Source of the DNA: UBA6170 sp034429975
GTDB lineage: Bacteria; Chloroflexota; Anaerolineae; Anaerolineales; Anaerolineaceae
Direction: 5' to 3'
Length of the DNA stretch: 11,596 nucleotides
Assembly (NCBI GenBank): GCA_034429975.1
Contig: DAOUFM010000096.1
Coordinates: 1-11,596, forward strand
The position numbers were made by a program, and so were the translations under genes. The first letter of the stretch is position 1; each line of letters begins with the position of its first letter. The notes under the pieces are model-generated. The model was not told the origin of the DNA and ran no database searches. It was given only the letters and a program-made list of their open reading frames with translations. Shown here piece after piece: positions 1-6,045 of this stretch.

Positions 1-50
1 AAGAAAGGAGGCTTTATTGAAGGCTAAATCTTGACCTTGAGTTGTTTATT

Positions 51-122
51 TTGGTAAATATCCATCCGATCTTGGTGGTAAACATGACCCGACTTTTGGT
101 GGTAAACTCCCTCCGGCTATTG
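51..122. repeat. Three imperfect ~24-bp tandem repeats
   Basis: Three head-to-tail copies start at 51, 72 and 96. The last two are 24 bp each and share TTGGTGGTAAAC followed by a variable C/T-rich half; the first is 21 bp and lacks the internal TGG. They lie directly before the 58-bp array. I see no gene in 1-125, although short frames open at the left edge (closing at 27 or 34) could be the last codons of an upstream plus-strand gene; this cannot be decided here. Confidence 0.6.
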
Positions 123-125
123 ACA

Positions 126-508
126 GAACATCGGGGCAGGTCGGGGACGCTGCCCCTACGGATTGGCGTCGTGGTTTGGGGTGAACATCGGGTCAGGTCG
201 GGGGACGCTGCCCCTACGGATTGGTGTCGTGGGTAGAGGTGAACATCGGGTCAGGTCGGGGGACGCTGCCCCTACGGATTGGCGTCGTGGATTGGGGTGA
301 AGAGCGGGGCAGGTCGGGGGACGCTGCCCCTACGGATCGGTCTCATGGTTTAGGGTGAACATCGGGGCAGGTCGGGGGACGCTGCCCCTACGGATCGGTC
401 TCGTGGTTTGGGGTGAACATCGGGGCAGTTCGGTGGACGCTGCCCCTACGGATCGGTCTCGTGGGTTGGGGTGAAGAACGGGGCAGGTCGAGGGACGCTG
501 CCCCTACG
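126..508. repeat. 58-bp tandem repeat array, six full units plus a partial seventh
   Basis: Units begin at 126 (57 bp), 183, 241, 299, 357 and 415 (58 bp each), and a truncated copy covers 473-508. Each unit starts GAACATCGGG or a variant (GAAGAGCGGG, GAAGAACGGG). Each contains GGGGCAG and CTGCCCC about 11 bp apart, able to form a 7-bp stem; units 2 and 3 carry GGGTCAG, which breaks one pair. The tails fall into two classes: units 1-3 have GGATTGG(C/T)GTCGTGG and units 4-6 have GGATCGGTCTC(A/G)TGG, suggesting stepwise duplication. No convincing protein is encoded. The array ends at the foot of a terminator stem, so it probably sits in the 3' untranslated part of a transcript entering from the left. 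Confidence 0.92.
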
Positions 509-553
509 AAAGCCGGCGCATCTTGAGAAATGATGCGCCGGCTTTGTTTTTTT
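509..553 (+). terminator. Strong intrinsic terminator, rightward
   Basis: A perfect 14-bp inverted repeat, AAAGCCGGCGCATC at 509-522 and its complement at 532-545, encloses a 9-nt loop. It is followed by G and seven T residues (547-553). The T run is only on the right side, so it terminates plus-strand transcription. No plus-strand gene lies between the left edge and here, so it most likely belongs to a gene left of the window, with the 58-bp array inserted between gene and terminator. It would not stop the minus-strand transcript ending at 597. Confidence 0.88.
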
Positions 554-554
554 C

Positions 555-596
555 CTTTCGCCTTTCGCCTTTCAGCTTTCAGCTTTCAGCTTTCAC
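555..596. repeat. Heptamer microsatellite, six copies
   Basis: Six head-to-tail 7-mers of the form CTTTC(G/A)(C/G): two CTTTCGC, three CTTTCAG and one CTTTCAC. They fill the space between the terminator T run and the stop codon of the 597-1334 gene. On the minus strand they read GAAAG-rich and immediately follow the TAG stop. Confidence 0.88.
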
Positions 597-1334
597 CTAT
601 TTTTTCCCCATCTTCCCCAAGGCGTTCATAAACGTGCTGACTACCAGTTGGGTGGATTCCTGGCGGTGCGGGTCGTTGCCCATACCGCTGGCGGCTACGA
701 AGGCGTCGACCAGTGCATTCATGCCGGTTTTGCCCTGCTGTTTGGCCTGGAAAAACGCCATGCCAGCAGTCACCAGATCGCCAACATCCAGACCATCGCT
801 CAGCCCGCCGCCGGATTGTGGCTTGGGAGAGCCGGTCAGAGTGCCCAGCAGACTGCCGAGCAAATCGCCGCCGGCTGCCGGTTGAGATTGCGCTGATTGC
901 GCCTGAGGTTGACCACCCAGCAATGACCCCAACAAGTCTACAACACCGCTGGCCCCTGATTGGGCGGAGCTGGTAGGTTGTGGGGCAGCCTGCCCGCCGC
1001 CCATGAGGGTCTGCAGTAAGGTTATTGCAGATTGGGCATCCACGTTCTGCCCCTGAAATTGCTGGGCAGCTTTTTGCAGTCCCTGTGAGTACAACTGTGC
1101 AGAACCGTTGTTGGCGGTTTGAGAAAGTTGTTGGGCGGCATAATTCAACATCTCACTGGGAGCACTGCCTTTTTTGGTTTTCATTGCTTTGCTGATCGTA
1201 TTAAATGTTTCCACCATGTGATCGCCATGATCATGATTGTATGAATCGAGATCATTCAAGGATTGCTGATTGCTAGCCAATGTTTTGGCAACCTGTGAAA
1301 ATACTTTAACAAGATCTATGGATTGATCAGTCAT
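597..1334 (-). CDS. Hypothetical protein with degenerate DhaL/DAK2-like N-terminus
   Basis: This is a 245-residue soluble protein with no signal peptide or membrane segment, so probably cytoplasmic. I do not recognise it firmly. Residues 25-45 read LNDLDSYNHDHGDHM then VETF, resembling the DhaL/DAK2 nucleotide-binding motif (LxxLD, then GDGDxGxxM), in which Asp residues hold Mg-ATP. Here the Asp set is incomplete and the spacing altered. A helical part to about 110 is followed by a low-complexity Gln/Gly/Ser region (112-178) with two copies of DLLGSLLG (133-140, 157-164). A helical C-terminal part (183-242) contains GNDPHRQEST, faintly like the DAK2 C-terminal GHxDPGAxS region. The ATG start follows only a weak ribosome site, 14 nt after the stop of the LysM gene at 1349-1909. 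The two are almost certainly one operon and may act together. A general scaffold-like protein is an alternative. Confidence 0.75.
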   Translation of the reverse strand: MTDQSIDLVKVFSQVAKTLASNQQSLNDLDSYNHDHGDHMVETFNTISKAMKTKKGSAPSEMLNYAAQQLSQTANNGSAQLYSQGLQKAAQQFQGQNVDAQSAITLLQTLMGGGQAAPQPTSSAQSGASGVVDLLGSLLGGQPQAQSAQSQPAAGGDLLGSLLGTLTGSPKPQSGGGLSDGLDVGDLVTAGMAFFQAKQQGKTGMNALVDAFVAASGMGNDPHRQESTQLVVSTFMNALGKMGKK

Positions 1335-1348
1335 TGAATTTTGCTCGC

Positions 1349-1909
1349 TTATTTCTTCTTGAGTTCTTCCGGTAGAGGAGGAATCTCAATTTCTGTGCCG
1401 GTCTTGATATTATTAGGATGATTGCCAATGATATCTTTATTATGTTCATAGATCAGGCGCCAGTAAGGTTCTTTGATGGAGCCATAGTGTTTGAATGCCA
1501 GGCTGGCGTAAGTGTCTTCGTTGGTCCAGACATGTTTGATCGTGGCAGCTTTGATGGCGGCTTCTTCTTCAGCTTTTTTGCGTTCCAGTTCAGCCTGATA
1601 CACAGCAGCTTTTTCAGCTTTGGCTTTCTCGATGCGATCTTTGTTTTCCTGAACCTCTTTTTGCATTGCTTCGGCTCTGGCTTTCTGAGCAGCTTCTGCA
1701 TCTGCTTTGGCTTTGGCTTCCGCCTCTGCTTTTGCCTTTGCTTCTGCATCTGCTTTCGCTTTGGCTTGAGCGGCTTCTGCCATGATCTTTTCAGCGGCTA
1801 ACTTCTTTTCGGCTTCGGCTTTAGCGGCTGCTTCAGCAGCTTTCTCATCGCGATTGGTTAATGCGTCAATCGCCTTGTCTAACATTGATTTCTTCTTTTC
1901 TTCGGTCAT
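1349..1909 (-). CDS. Cytoplasmic LysM-domain protein with Lys/Ala coiled coil
   Basis: The protein has 186 residues. Residues 1-20 form a short amphipathic start without a signal peptide. Residues 20-122 are a very Ala/Lys/Glu-rich, probably continuous helix or coiled coil. Residues 124-178 form a LysM domain: TYASLAFKHYG, then YWRLIYEHNKDIIG, then IKTGTEIEIPPLP, matching the usual LysM order (T.. IA..yYG, ..I..aN...., i.pG..L.IP). LysM usually binds peptidoglycan or chitin outside the cell, but the missing export signal points to the cytoplasm, as in the E. coli K+-binding protein Kbp/YgaU, whose LysM has the same YG-N-IP spacing. GGGAG lies 7 nt before the ATG. It is the first gene of a pair with the DAK2-like gene downstream. 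The real ligand is unknown. The family assignment is firm; the role is inference. Confidence 0.88.
   Translation of the reverse strand: MTEEKKKSMLDKAIDALTNRDEKAAEAAAKAEAEKKLAAEKIMAEAAQAKAKADAEAKAKAEAEAKAKADAEAAQKARAEAMQKEVQENKDRIEKAKAEKAAVYQAELERKKAEEEAAIKAATIKHVWTNEDTYASLAFKHYGSIKEPYWRLIYEHNKDIIGNHPNNIKTGTEIEIPPLPEELKKK
1691..1762 (-). repeat. Three 24-bp coding repeats (KAKA(D/E)AEA)
   Basis: Residues 50-73 of the LysM protein are three consecutive octapeptides, KAKADAEA, KAKAEAEA and KAKADAEA, with a decayed fourth (AQKARAEA). The DNA copies differ at synonymous positions, so the repeat is older than a fresh duplication. Eight residues is close to a heptad-plus-one, so this stretch may be a straight charged helix rather than a classic coiled coil. 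Confidence 0.75.
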
Positions 1910-1947
1910 GATATTCTCCCTTTTTTGTCTTAATCTAAGATAACTTA

Positions 1948-1976
1948 ATTGTAAACGACCTCAGAGGATAACACAA
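1948..1976 (-). promoter_or_regulatory. Putative sigma70-type promoter of the LysM operon
   Basis: Read on the minus strand, TTGTGT (complement of 1971-1976) is followed by a 17-bp spacer and TACAAT (complement of 1948-1953). The -10 matches five of six consensus bases and the -35 only three. It lies about 40 bp upstream of the ATG at 1909, in the short divergent gap shared with the phosphoesterase gene. Confidence 0.45.
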
Positions 1977-2017
1977 ATTAAACCCTCTAAAACTGTTACC
2001 AAAATTGTCTGAACGAG

Positions 2018-2023
2018 TAGAAT
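2018..2023 (+). promoter_or_regulatory. Possible -10 box giving a leaderless transcript
   Basis: TAGAAT matches five of six consensus bases and lies only six bases before the ATG at 2030. Transcription starting 7 nt downstream would begin at the start codon itself. There is no convincing Shine-Dalgarno sequence (only AGAAAG directly against the ATG) and no good -35 at the right distance, so this is tentative. Confidence 0.3.
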
Positions 2024-2029
2024 AGAAAG

Positions 2030-3058
2030 ATGAGAAAAATGATCGCATTTGGGATTGTTCTACTGCTGAGTCTGGTGGGGTGCACCTCCGGCGAGCCGAC
2101 CATAATCCTGATTGACACACCCAATCTTCCGGCGCAAGAACGAAATGGGACACCGACTTTAATAATTCCAGCGACGTCAGCAACCACTGCGGTTCCAACC
2201 TCGACACCAACCCTTACTCCCACACTGACGCCAAGCGCTTCCCCGACCAGCACACCTGTCTATTTCTCCGGGGCAGGGGATATTGCCATCTGCGGTCAAA
2301 CAGGCGATGACGCAACCGCCAAAATACTGATGGAACAGGTTGGCAGCGGGCTCTATTTTGTTGCCGGAGATGGCTCGAATGAAAATGGTAACCTTTACGA
2401 GTATCAGCACTGCTTTGGCTCTTCCTGGGGGCAATTGATGCCGGATATCCGTCCGGTACCAGGGAATCATGATTATAAAAGTAACCCGCTGGAAAATTAC
2501 TGGGTTTATTTTGACGGTCTGGCAGGCGAACCGGGCAAGGGCTGGTATTCATTTGAGCATGGCGGCTGGCACATTGTCATGCTGAACGCTAATTGCGGGT
2601 ACGTGGCTTGCGGGCCATCTTCTGAGCAAGTTGCCTGGTTGAAGGAAGATCTGGCTAATCACAAATCCGTTTGCAGCCTGGCAGTCTGGCATCAGCCACG
2701 CTTTAACTCCGGTCTGGCAGGCAATGCGGATTGGCTCTACACATTTTGGGATGTGCTCTACGACAATGGTGTCGATGTGGTGGTGAATGGACATGATCAT
2801 CATTACGAACGCCTTGCCAAAGTCAATCCCAAAGGAGAACTGGACGCGGAAAGAGGCATCCGTTCCTTTATTGTGGGTACGGGCGGCGCCGGGTTTTATC
2901 CCATTGACCATGTCCTGCCATTTAGCGAGGTGCGCATCACCCGGCAATTCGGAATTATTCAGTTTGAACTGCAGCCGGAAAGTTATTCCTGGCGCTTTAT
3001 CAATGTGGATGGCGAAGTACTGGACGCCGGCGCGGATACCTGTTCACCCCAGGAATAG
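2030..3058 (+). CDS. Lipoprotein metallophosphoesterase (purple acid phosphatase-like)
   Basis: This 342-residue protein is exported and lipid-anchored. Residues 1-17 are a signal peptide with lipobox LVGC (Cys18). Residues 41-77 are a Thr/Pro/Ser linker holding the enzyme away from the membrane. The catalytic domain (about 78-338) shows the calcineurin-like metal motifs in order: GDIA (Asp84), GDG (Asp114), GNHD (145-148), WHQPRF (His221) and GHDHHYER (254-261). The surrounding blocks RPVPGNHDY, WHIVMLN and FIVGTGGAGF match bacterial secreted metallophosphoesterases related to purple acid phosphatases. It probably hydrolyses phosphomonoesters or diesters outside the membrane; the substrate is unknown. 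Relatives often read GDNxY at the second motif, where Tyr is the PAP iron ligand; here it is GDGSN, without that Tyr. The ATG at 2030 is chosen because it gives a full signal peptide. It is monocistronic, divergent from the LysM operon and convergent with the gene ending at 3095. Confidence 0.9.
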   Translation: MRKMIAFGIVLLLSLVGCTSGEPTIILIDTPNLPAQERNGTPTLIIPATSATTAVPTSTPTLTPTLTPSASPTSTPVYFSGAGDIAICGQTGDDATAKILMEQVGSGLYFVAGDGSNENGNLYEYQHCFGSSWGQLMPDIRPVPGNHDYKSNPLENYWVYFDGLAGEPGKGWYSFEHGGWHIVMLNANCGYVACGPSSEQVAWLKEDLANHKSVCSLAVWHQPRFNSGLAGNADWLYTFWDVLYDNGVDVVVNGHDHHYERLAKVNPKGELDAERGIRSFIVGTGGAGFYPIDHVLPFSEVRITRQFGIIQFELQPESYSWRFINVDGEVLDAGADTCSPQE

Positions 3059-3094
3059 AACTCCGGATTACTATTGACTGTCAGAAAGAGCAAT

Positions 3095-3961
3095 TTAAGT
3101 TTGCTTGGCTCTCAAAGACTCCAACTCCAGGATTTTCTTTTCAATTAACTTCTCCAGATTGAGTTGATAATGCATCATTTCATAGCCCTGCATGACAGCA
3201 GCAACCTGCGTCACCAGGATCAGCGCAAAAAAGATGGTAATCCCAATCGCAACCCAGACACTCCAGGTGAAAATCTTTTCCTGGGCGCGCAGTAAAGAAG
3301 CGTGGATATCCTGAAGATTGGTCAGATAATCGGCGATGACACTTTGCCCATTGGAGACATCCGTTTGAAAATCATTCAAATTGCGGGTGATATCATCCAC
3401 ACCGGTTTTGAGAGAGAGCAGGTTTGAATTGCTGTCGGTCAGGTTGGTGGAGATGTCATCCATAGATTGCGGCATGTCTTTCAGGGTCTCGCCAATCTCC
3501 TTAAGTGCCTGGTTGAGCGGTTTCGGCGGTTCGTACACGATTCCTAATAAAGGAATTCTGGATAAACCGTATAAAAGATTATCAATAATAATTGCGGAAC
3601 TTTGGGCGGCGACTACCGAAATTTTGGTGTTTTCCAGTGTCTGTTTGAGATCTCCTTTAAAAAGATTTGAAAATGAACCAATTAGGTTGCTGGTGTCCTC
3701 CATCGATTGCGCCATTAAACGGGTGGAATTTTCCAAGGAATCCAGACTTTTACGGATATTGCTCAAACTGGAGTCGACCACGGTCAGGCCAGAAATACTG
3801 GTGGTGACGACTTTCTCCGAAAAAACCAGGCTGGTGTGGATCTGATTGGCGACTGGCAAACGAAACCGCCAGACCTGTACCACGGCAAACACGGATAACA
3901 CCATTCCCAGAATGGAAAAAAAGATCAGCCAAAAACCAAAAAACTTGCGCGGAAAATTCAT
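3095..3961 (-). CDS. Two-TM protein with extracytoplasmic coiled coil, unknown function
   Basis: A 288-residue membrane protein I do not recognise. It has a short basic N-terminus, TM1 at about 8-31, a largely helical outer region (about 40-228) with heptad-like Leu/Ile/Val spacing and many Ser/Asn/Asp, TM2 at about 231-255, and a charged cytoplasmic helical tail (257-288, ending EKKILELESLRAKQT). The outer helix is interrupted around 133-150 by IPLLGIVYEPPKPLN, probably a turn, so the region may fold as an antiparallel hairpin. This layout recalls sensor domains of chemoreceptors, but no HAMP or signalling domain follows. Two adjacent ATG codons (3964 and 3961) are possible starts. I chose 3961 because AGAGG is then about 6 nt away; the other adds one Met. 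A longer TTG start at 4000 is unlikely. The gene stands alone, divergent from the methyltransferase gene. Confidence 0.8.
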   Translation of the reverse strand: MNFPRKFFGFWLIFFSILGMVLSVFAVVQVWRFRLPVANQIHTSLVFSEKVVTTSISGLTVVDSSLSNIRKSLDSLENSTRLMAQSMEDTSNLIGSFSNLFKGDLKQTLENTKISVVAAQSSAIIIDNLLYGLSRIPLLGIVYEPPKPLNQALKEIGETLKDMPQSMDDISTNLTDSNSNLLSLKTGVDDITRNLNDFQTDVSNGQSVIADYLTNLQDIHASLLRAQEKIFTWSVWVAIGITIFFALILVTQVAAVMQGYEMMHYQLNLEKLIEKKILELESLRAKQT

Positions 3962-3989
3962 CATACACCTCTGTTGGTCAAGTCTCTTT

Positions 3990-3995
3990 ATTGTA
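3990..3995 (-). promoter_or_regulatory. Possible -10 box for the coiled-coil membrane protein gene
   Basis: On the minus strand the complement reads TACAAT, 28 bp before the chosen start codon at 3961. No good -35 is seen 16-18 bp further upstream, so the call rests on the -10 and its position only. Confidence 0.3.
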
Positions 3996-4048
3996 ATCAA
4001 GAATAGCAGAAGATGTTATTGCCGGCCTGATTAATTTTGGCTGACCCT

Positions 4049-4076
4049 TTGATACAACGAAATCCTCCTATATAAT
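4049..4076 (+). promoter_or_regulatory. Strong sigma70-type promoter for the methyltransferase gene
   Basis: TTGATA (4049-4054, one mismatch to TTGACA), a 16-bp spacer and a perfect TATAAT (4071-4076). The ATG lies 28 bp beyond the -10, leaving a leader of about 20 nt that carries the ribosome site GGGAG at 4095-4099. It is the clearest promoter in the window. Confidence 0.8.
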
Positions 4077-4104
4077 CAGAGAAGATAATTATTTGGGAGC
4101 AACC

Positions 4105-4950
4105 ATGAAACGTGAAGTAATGATAGATTATCCGGCGTTATGGCGCGATCTGGTGGAATTGGCAGACGAACGCCGGCAGCAAGCGGGCCGAGGGCATGAG
4201 AAAGACCAGTGGAAAGGCAAGGCTGTCGAATTTGAACAACGGGTTAAAGAACGCTGGCAACAGAAAGATTCAAGCCGGGATTTTCTGCTTCAGACGTTAA
4301 AGGATTTCCCAGAGTCCACGGTGCTGGATGTCGGCGCCGGAAGTGGCGCCTGGGCGAGCTGGTTGGCGTCCCACGCCCTTTCAATTACCGCCCTGGATAC
4401 CTCCGCCAGTATGCTGGCGCAATTACATGCCCGGATCGCTATGGAGAATCTGAAGAATGTAAAGGTGCTGGCAGGCTGCTGGCCGGATATTGAAGTGGAA
4501 GCACATGACATTTGCTTTTGTTCCCATTCCATGTATGGCGCCAAAGATTTGGCTGAATTTGTTCTGGCGATGCAAAAGGTTTGTCGAAAACGTGTTATCC
4601 TTCTGATCCGTGCCCCGCAGGACGATGGATTAATGGCTCAGGCGGCCCGATTGGTGTGGGGGCACCCGTATGATAGCCCAAATTACCAGATCGCCATGCA
4701 GATTCTGTGGCAGCAGGGCATCTTTCCAAATGTAGTTATGGAAGCTGATAAATTATGGAAACCCTGGACACATTCCAGCCAGGAAGAAGCTCTGGTTGAA
4801 TTAAAGAGCCGGCTGGGGTTGTTTACGAATGCGGAATGGGATGAAGCGTTAAAGGAACTGCTTGAAAAAAACCTTCAGCAGGAAAATGGGCAGAATATCT
4901 GGCCGGCTGCGATGCGCACGGCTTTGTTGTATTGGGACATCACTCGGTGA
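4105..4950 (+). CDS. Class I SAM-dependent methyltransferase
   Basis: A 281-residue soluble cytoplasmic enzyme. The Rossmann-type SAM-binding core begins at about residue 70. Motif I is VLDVGAGSGAW (73-83). The acidic residue ending strand 2, ALDTS (Asp98), would hold the ribose of SAM. CFCSHSMYG (137-145) is the motif IV region. An N-terminal helical cap (1-66, with WRDLVELADERRQQAG) and a C-terminal helical part with WKPWTHSSQEEA (218-229) probably form the acceptor site. Which molecule is methylated cannot be read from the sequence. The ATG at 4105 is preferred over the in-frame TTG at 4093 because GGGAG at 4095-4099 lies 5 nt before it. The gene has its own strong promoter. A hydrolase gene follows in the same direction after 111 nt but has its own -10 box, so coupling is uncertain. 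Confidence 0.85.
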   Translation: MKREVMIDYPALWRDLVELADERRQQAGRGHEKDQWKGKAVEFEQRVKERWQQKDSSRDFLLQTLKDFPESTVLDVGAGSGAWASWLASHALSITALDTSASMLAQLHARIAMENLKNVKVLAGCWPDIEVEAHDICFCSHSMYGAKDLAEFVLAMQKVCRKRVILLIRAPQDDGLMAQAARLVWGHPYDSPNYQIAMQILWQQGIFPNVVMEADKLWKPWTHSSQEEALVELKSRLGLFTNAEWDEALKELLEKNLQQENGQNIWPAAMRTALLYWDITR

Positions 4951-5028
4951 ATCTGCGTGTAGCCATTTTTTCACAATTGTATACCTATATCATTTTCCAT
5001 AGAAGGGGATTTTCAGCTGGTTGTCCTT

Positions 5029-5034
5029 TATAAT
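5029..5034 (+). promoter_or_regulatory. Putative -10 box of the alpha/beta hydrolase gene
   Basis: A perfect TATAAT lies 27 bp upstream of the TTG start at 5062, at a distance that leaves a leader of about 20 nt carrying GGGAG (5051-5055). No recognisable -35 is found at 16-18 bp, so the promoter may be weak, activator-dependent or coincidental. Confidence 0.4.
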
Positions 5035-5061
5035 AAGATCGATCATGATTGGGAGTGCTGT

Positions 5062-6033
5062 TTGAAAAATATATTCAAAGATTGGCAACAATTATTATTT
5101 TTTGGGTTGGGAGCAATCGTTGGGCTCGAATACAGCAATGTGTTTCACCCCAGTTTGCGCAGCCGGCTGGCCTATAGCCTGATCCGCTTGCTGCATAAAC
5201 CGATTCTCCCCGAAGATCTGGACCAACAACGCAGCTATCTGGAACGCCTGCAGGATTTGGTGCCAACGGCGCTTCAATTGGAACCCAACCCGGTGGATGC
5301 CAATGGAATTCCGTGTGAATGGGTTTTACCCGAAAAAGATATCCCTACCCAGGTGGTCTTTTATTTACATGGCGGTGGCTATACTACCAAGACTCCGCTG
5401 GTACATCGCAATTTTTTGCATCAGTTAGCACAAGCCAGTATGGCTCAGTTTCTGATGGTGGACTACCGCCTGGCGCCGGAGCATCCCTTCCCGGCTGCGT
5501 TAAACGACGCCCTGGTGGCTTATGATTGGTTATTGCATCAAAACTGGGCACCGGAACAGATTCTGATCGCCGGAGACTCCGCCGGTGGGGGCCTGGTGTT
5601 GGCGACCCTGCTGGCACTGCGCGATACCGGGCGCCCTTTACCAATGGGCACCATCTTGCTATCGCCCTGGACCGATCTGACCGGCAGCGGGGAATCGATC
5701 ACCCGCCTGAAAGATCTGGACGTCATGCTTAGTTGGGACAATCTGGCAGAAAGTGCGCGTGACTATGCCGGCAAAGAGCCGTTAACCCACCCCTGGATTT
5801 CCCCGTTGTTTGCTGATTTGCACGGCTTACCGGATACGCTTATCCTGGTCGGCGGACGTGAAATCCTGATGGATGATTCCACCCGTCTGGCGCATCGCTT
5901 GCTGGAGGCTGGGGTTGAGGTGGAGATGAAAATTGAGCCATACATGGGGCATGTTTACCCGGCTAATCCACCGAACATCCCGGAAGTGAAACGAGCGATT
6001 GAGCAAATCGCAGAATTTATTGTCAGGTGCTGA
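5062..6033 (+). CDS. Alpha/beta hydrolase, HSL-family (fold-3) esterase
   Basis: A 323-residue carboxylesterase/lipase of the hormone-sensitive-lipase type. Key motifs are the oxyanion-hole HGGG (103-106), DYRLAPEHPFPAALND (134-149) and the nucleophile elbow GDSAGG (171-176, Ser173). The acid is probably Asp271 in ILMDDST and the His is His297 in MGHVY, completing the triad. Such enzymes cleave short- to medium-chain acyl esters; the natural substrate is unknown. A hydrophobic stretch at 11-24 could be an uncleaved membrane anchor or the lid helix common in this family; no cleavage site is evident. The start is TTG with GGGAG 6 nt upstream; no ATG or GTG fits in frame and the frame upstream has no other start. 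It is convergent with the aldo/keto reductase, whose stop codon is only 12 bp away. Confidence 0.92.
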   Translation: MKNIFKDWQQLLFFGLGAIVGLEYSNVFHPSLRSRLAYSLIRLLHKPILPEDLDQQRSYLERLQDLVPTALQLEPNPVDANGIPCEWVLPEKDIPTQVVFYLHGGGYTTKTPLVHRNFLHQLAQASMAQFLMVDYRLAPEHPFPAALNDALVAYDWLLHQNWAPEQILIAGDSAGGGLVLATLLALRDTGRPLPMGTILLSPWTDLTGSGESITRLKDLDVMLSWDNLAESARDYAGKEPLTHPWISPLFADLHGLPDTLILVGGREILMDDSTRLAHRLLEAGVEVEMKIEPYMGHVYPANPPNIPEVKRAIEQIAEFIVRC

Positions 6034-6045
6034 GGTGCCTGAAAG

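Noticed and set aside
42..236. Open frame of 64 codons across the 24-bp and 58-bp repeats
   Set aside because: It has no ribosome site at its start, its sequence is just translation of non-coding repeats, and repeat units of 58 bp shift the frame from copy to copy.
126..508. CRISPR-like appearance of the array
   Set aside because: The whole 58-bp unit is repeated with only point changes; there are no unique spacers and no cas genes in the window.
523..976. Plus-strand open frames opposite the DAK2-like gene
   Set aside because: They lie antisense to a gene with a matching operon context, and their products are low-complexity Pro/Ser/Arg sequences without motifs.
1418..1801. Phe/Cys-rich 127-codon plus-strand frame
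   Set aside because: It is the mirror of the Lys/Ala repeat codons in the LysM gene.
3059..3125. Weak inverted repeat (AGCAA/TTGCT) near the convergent stops
   Set aside because: The stem is only five base pairs, the loop is AT-rich and no T tract follows.
5384..5741. Antisense and out-of-frame open frames inside the hydrolase gene
   Set aside because: They are shadows of the strongly supported hydrolase frame and show no motif of their own.
6024..6041. Small hairpin between the convergent hydrolase and aldo/keto reductase genes
   Set aside because: The 7-bp stem includes two G-T pairs and no T run follows on either strand, so it is not convincing as a terminator.
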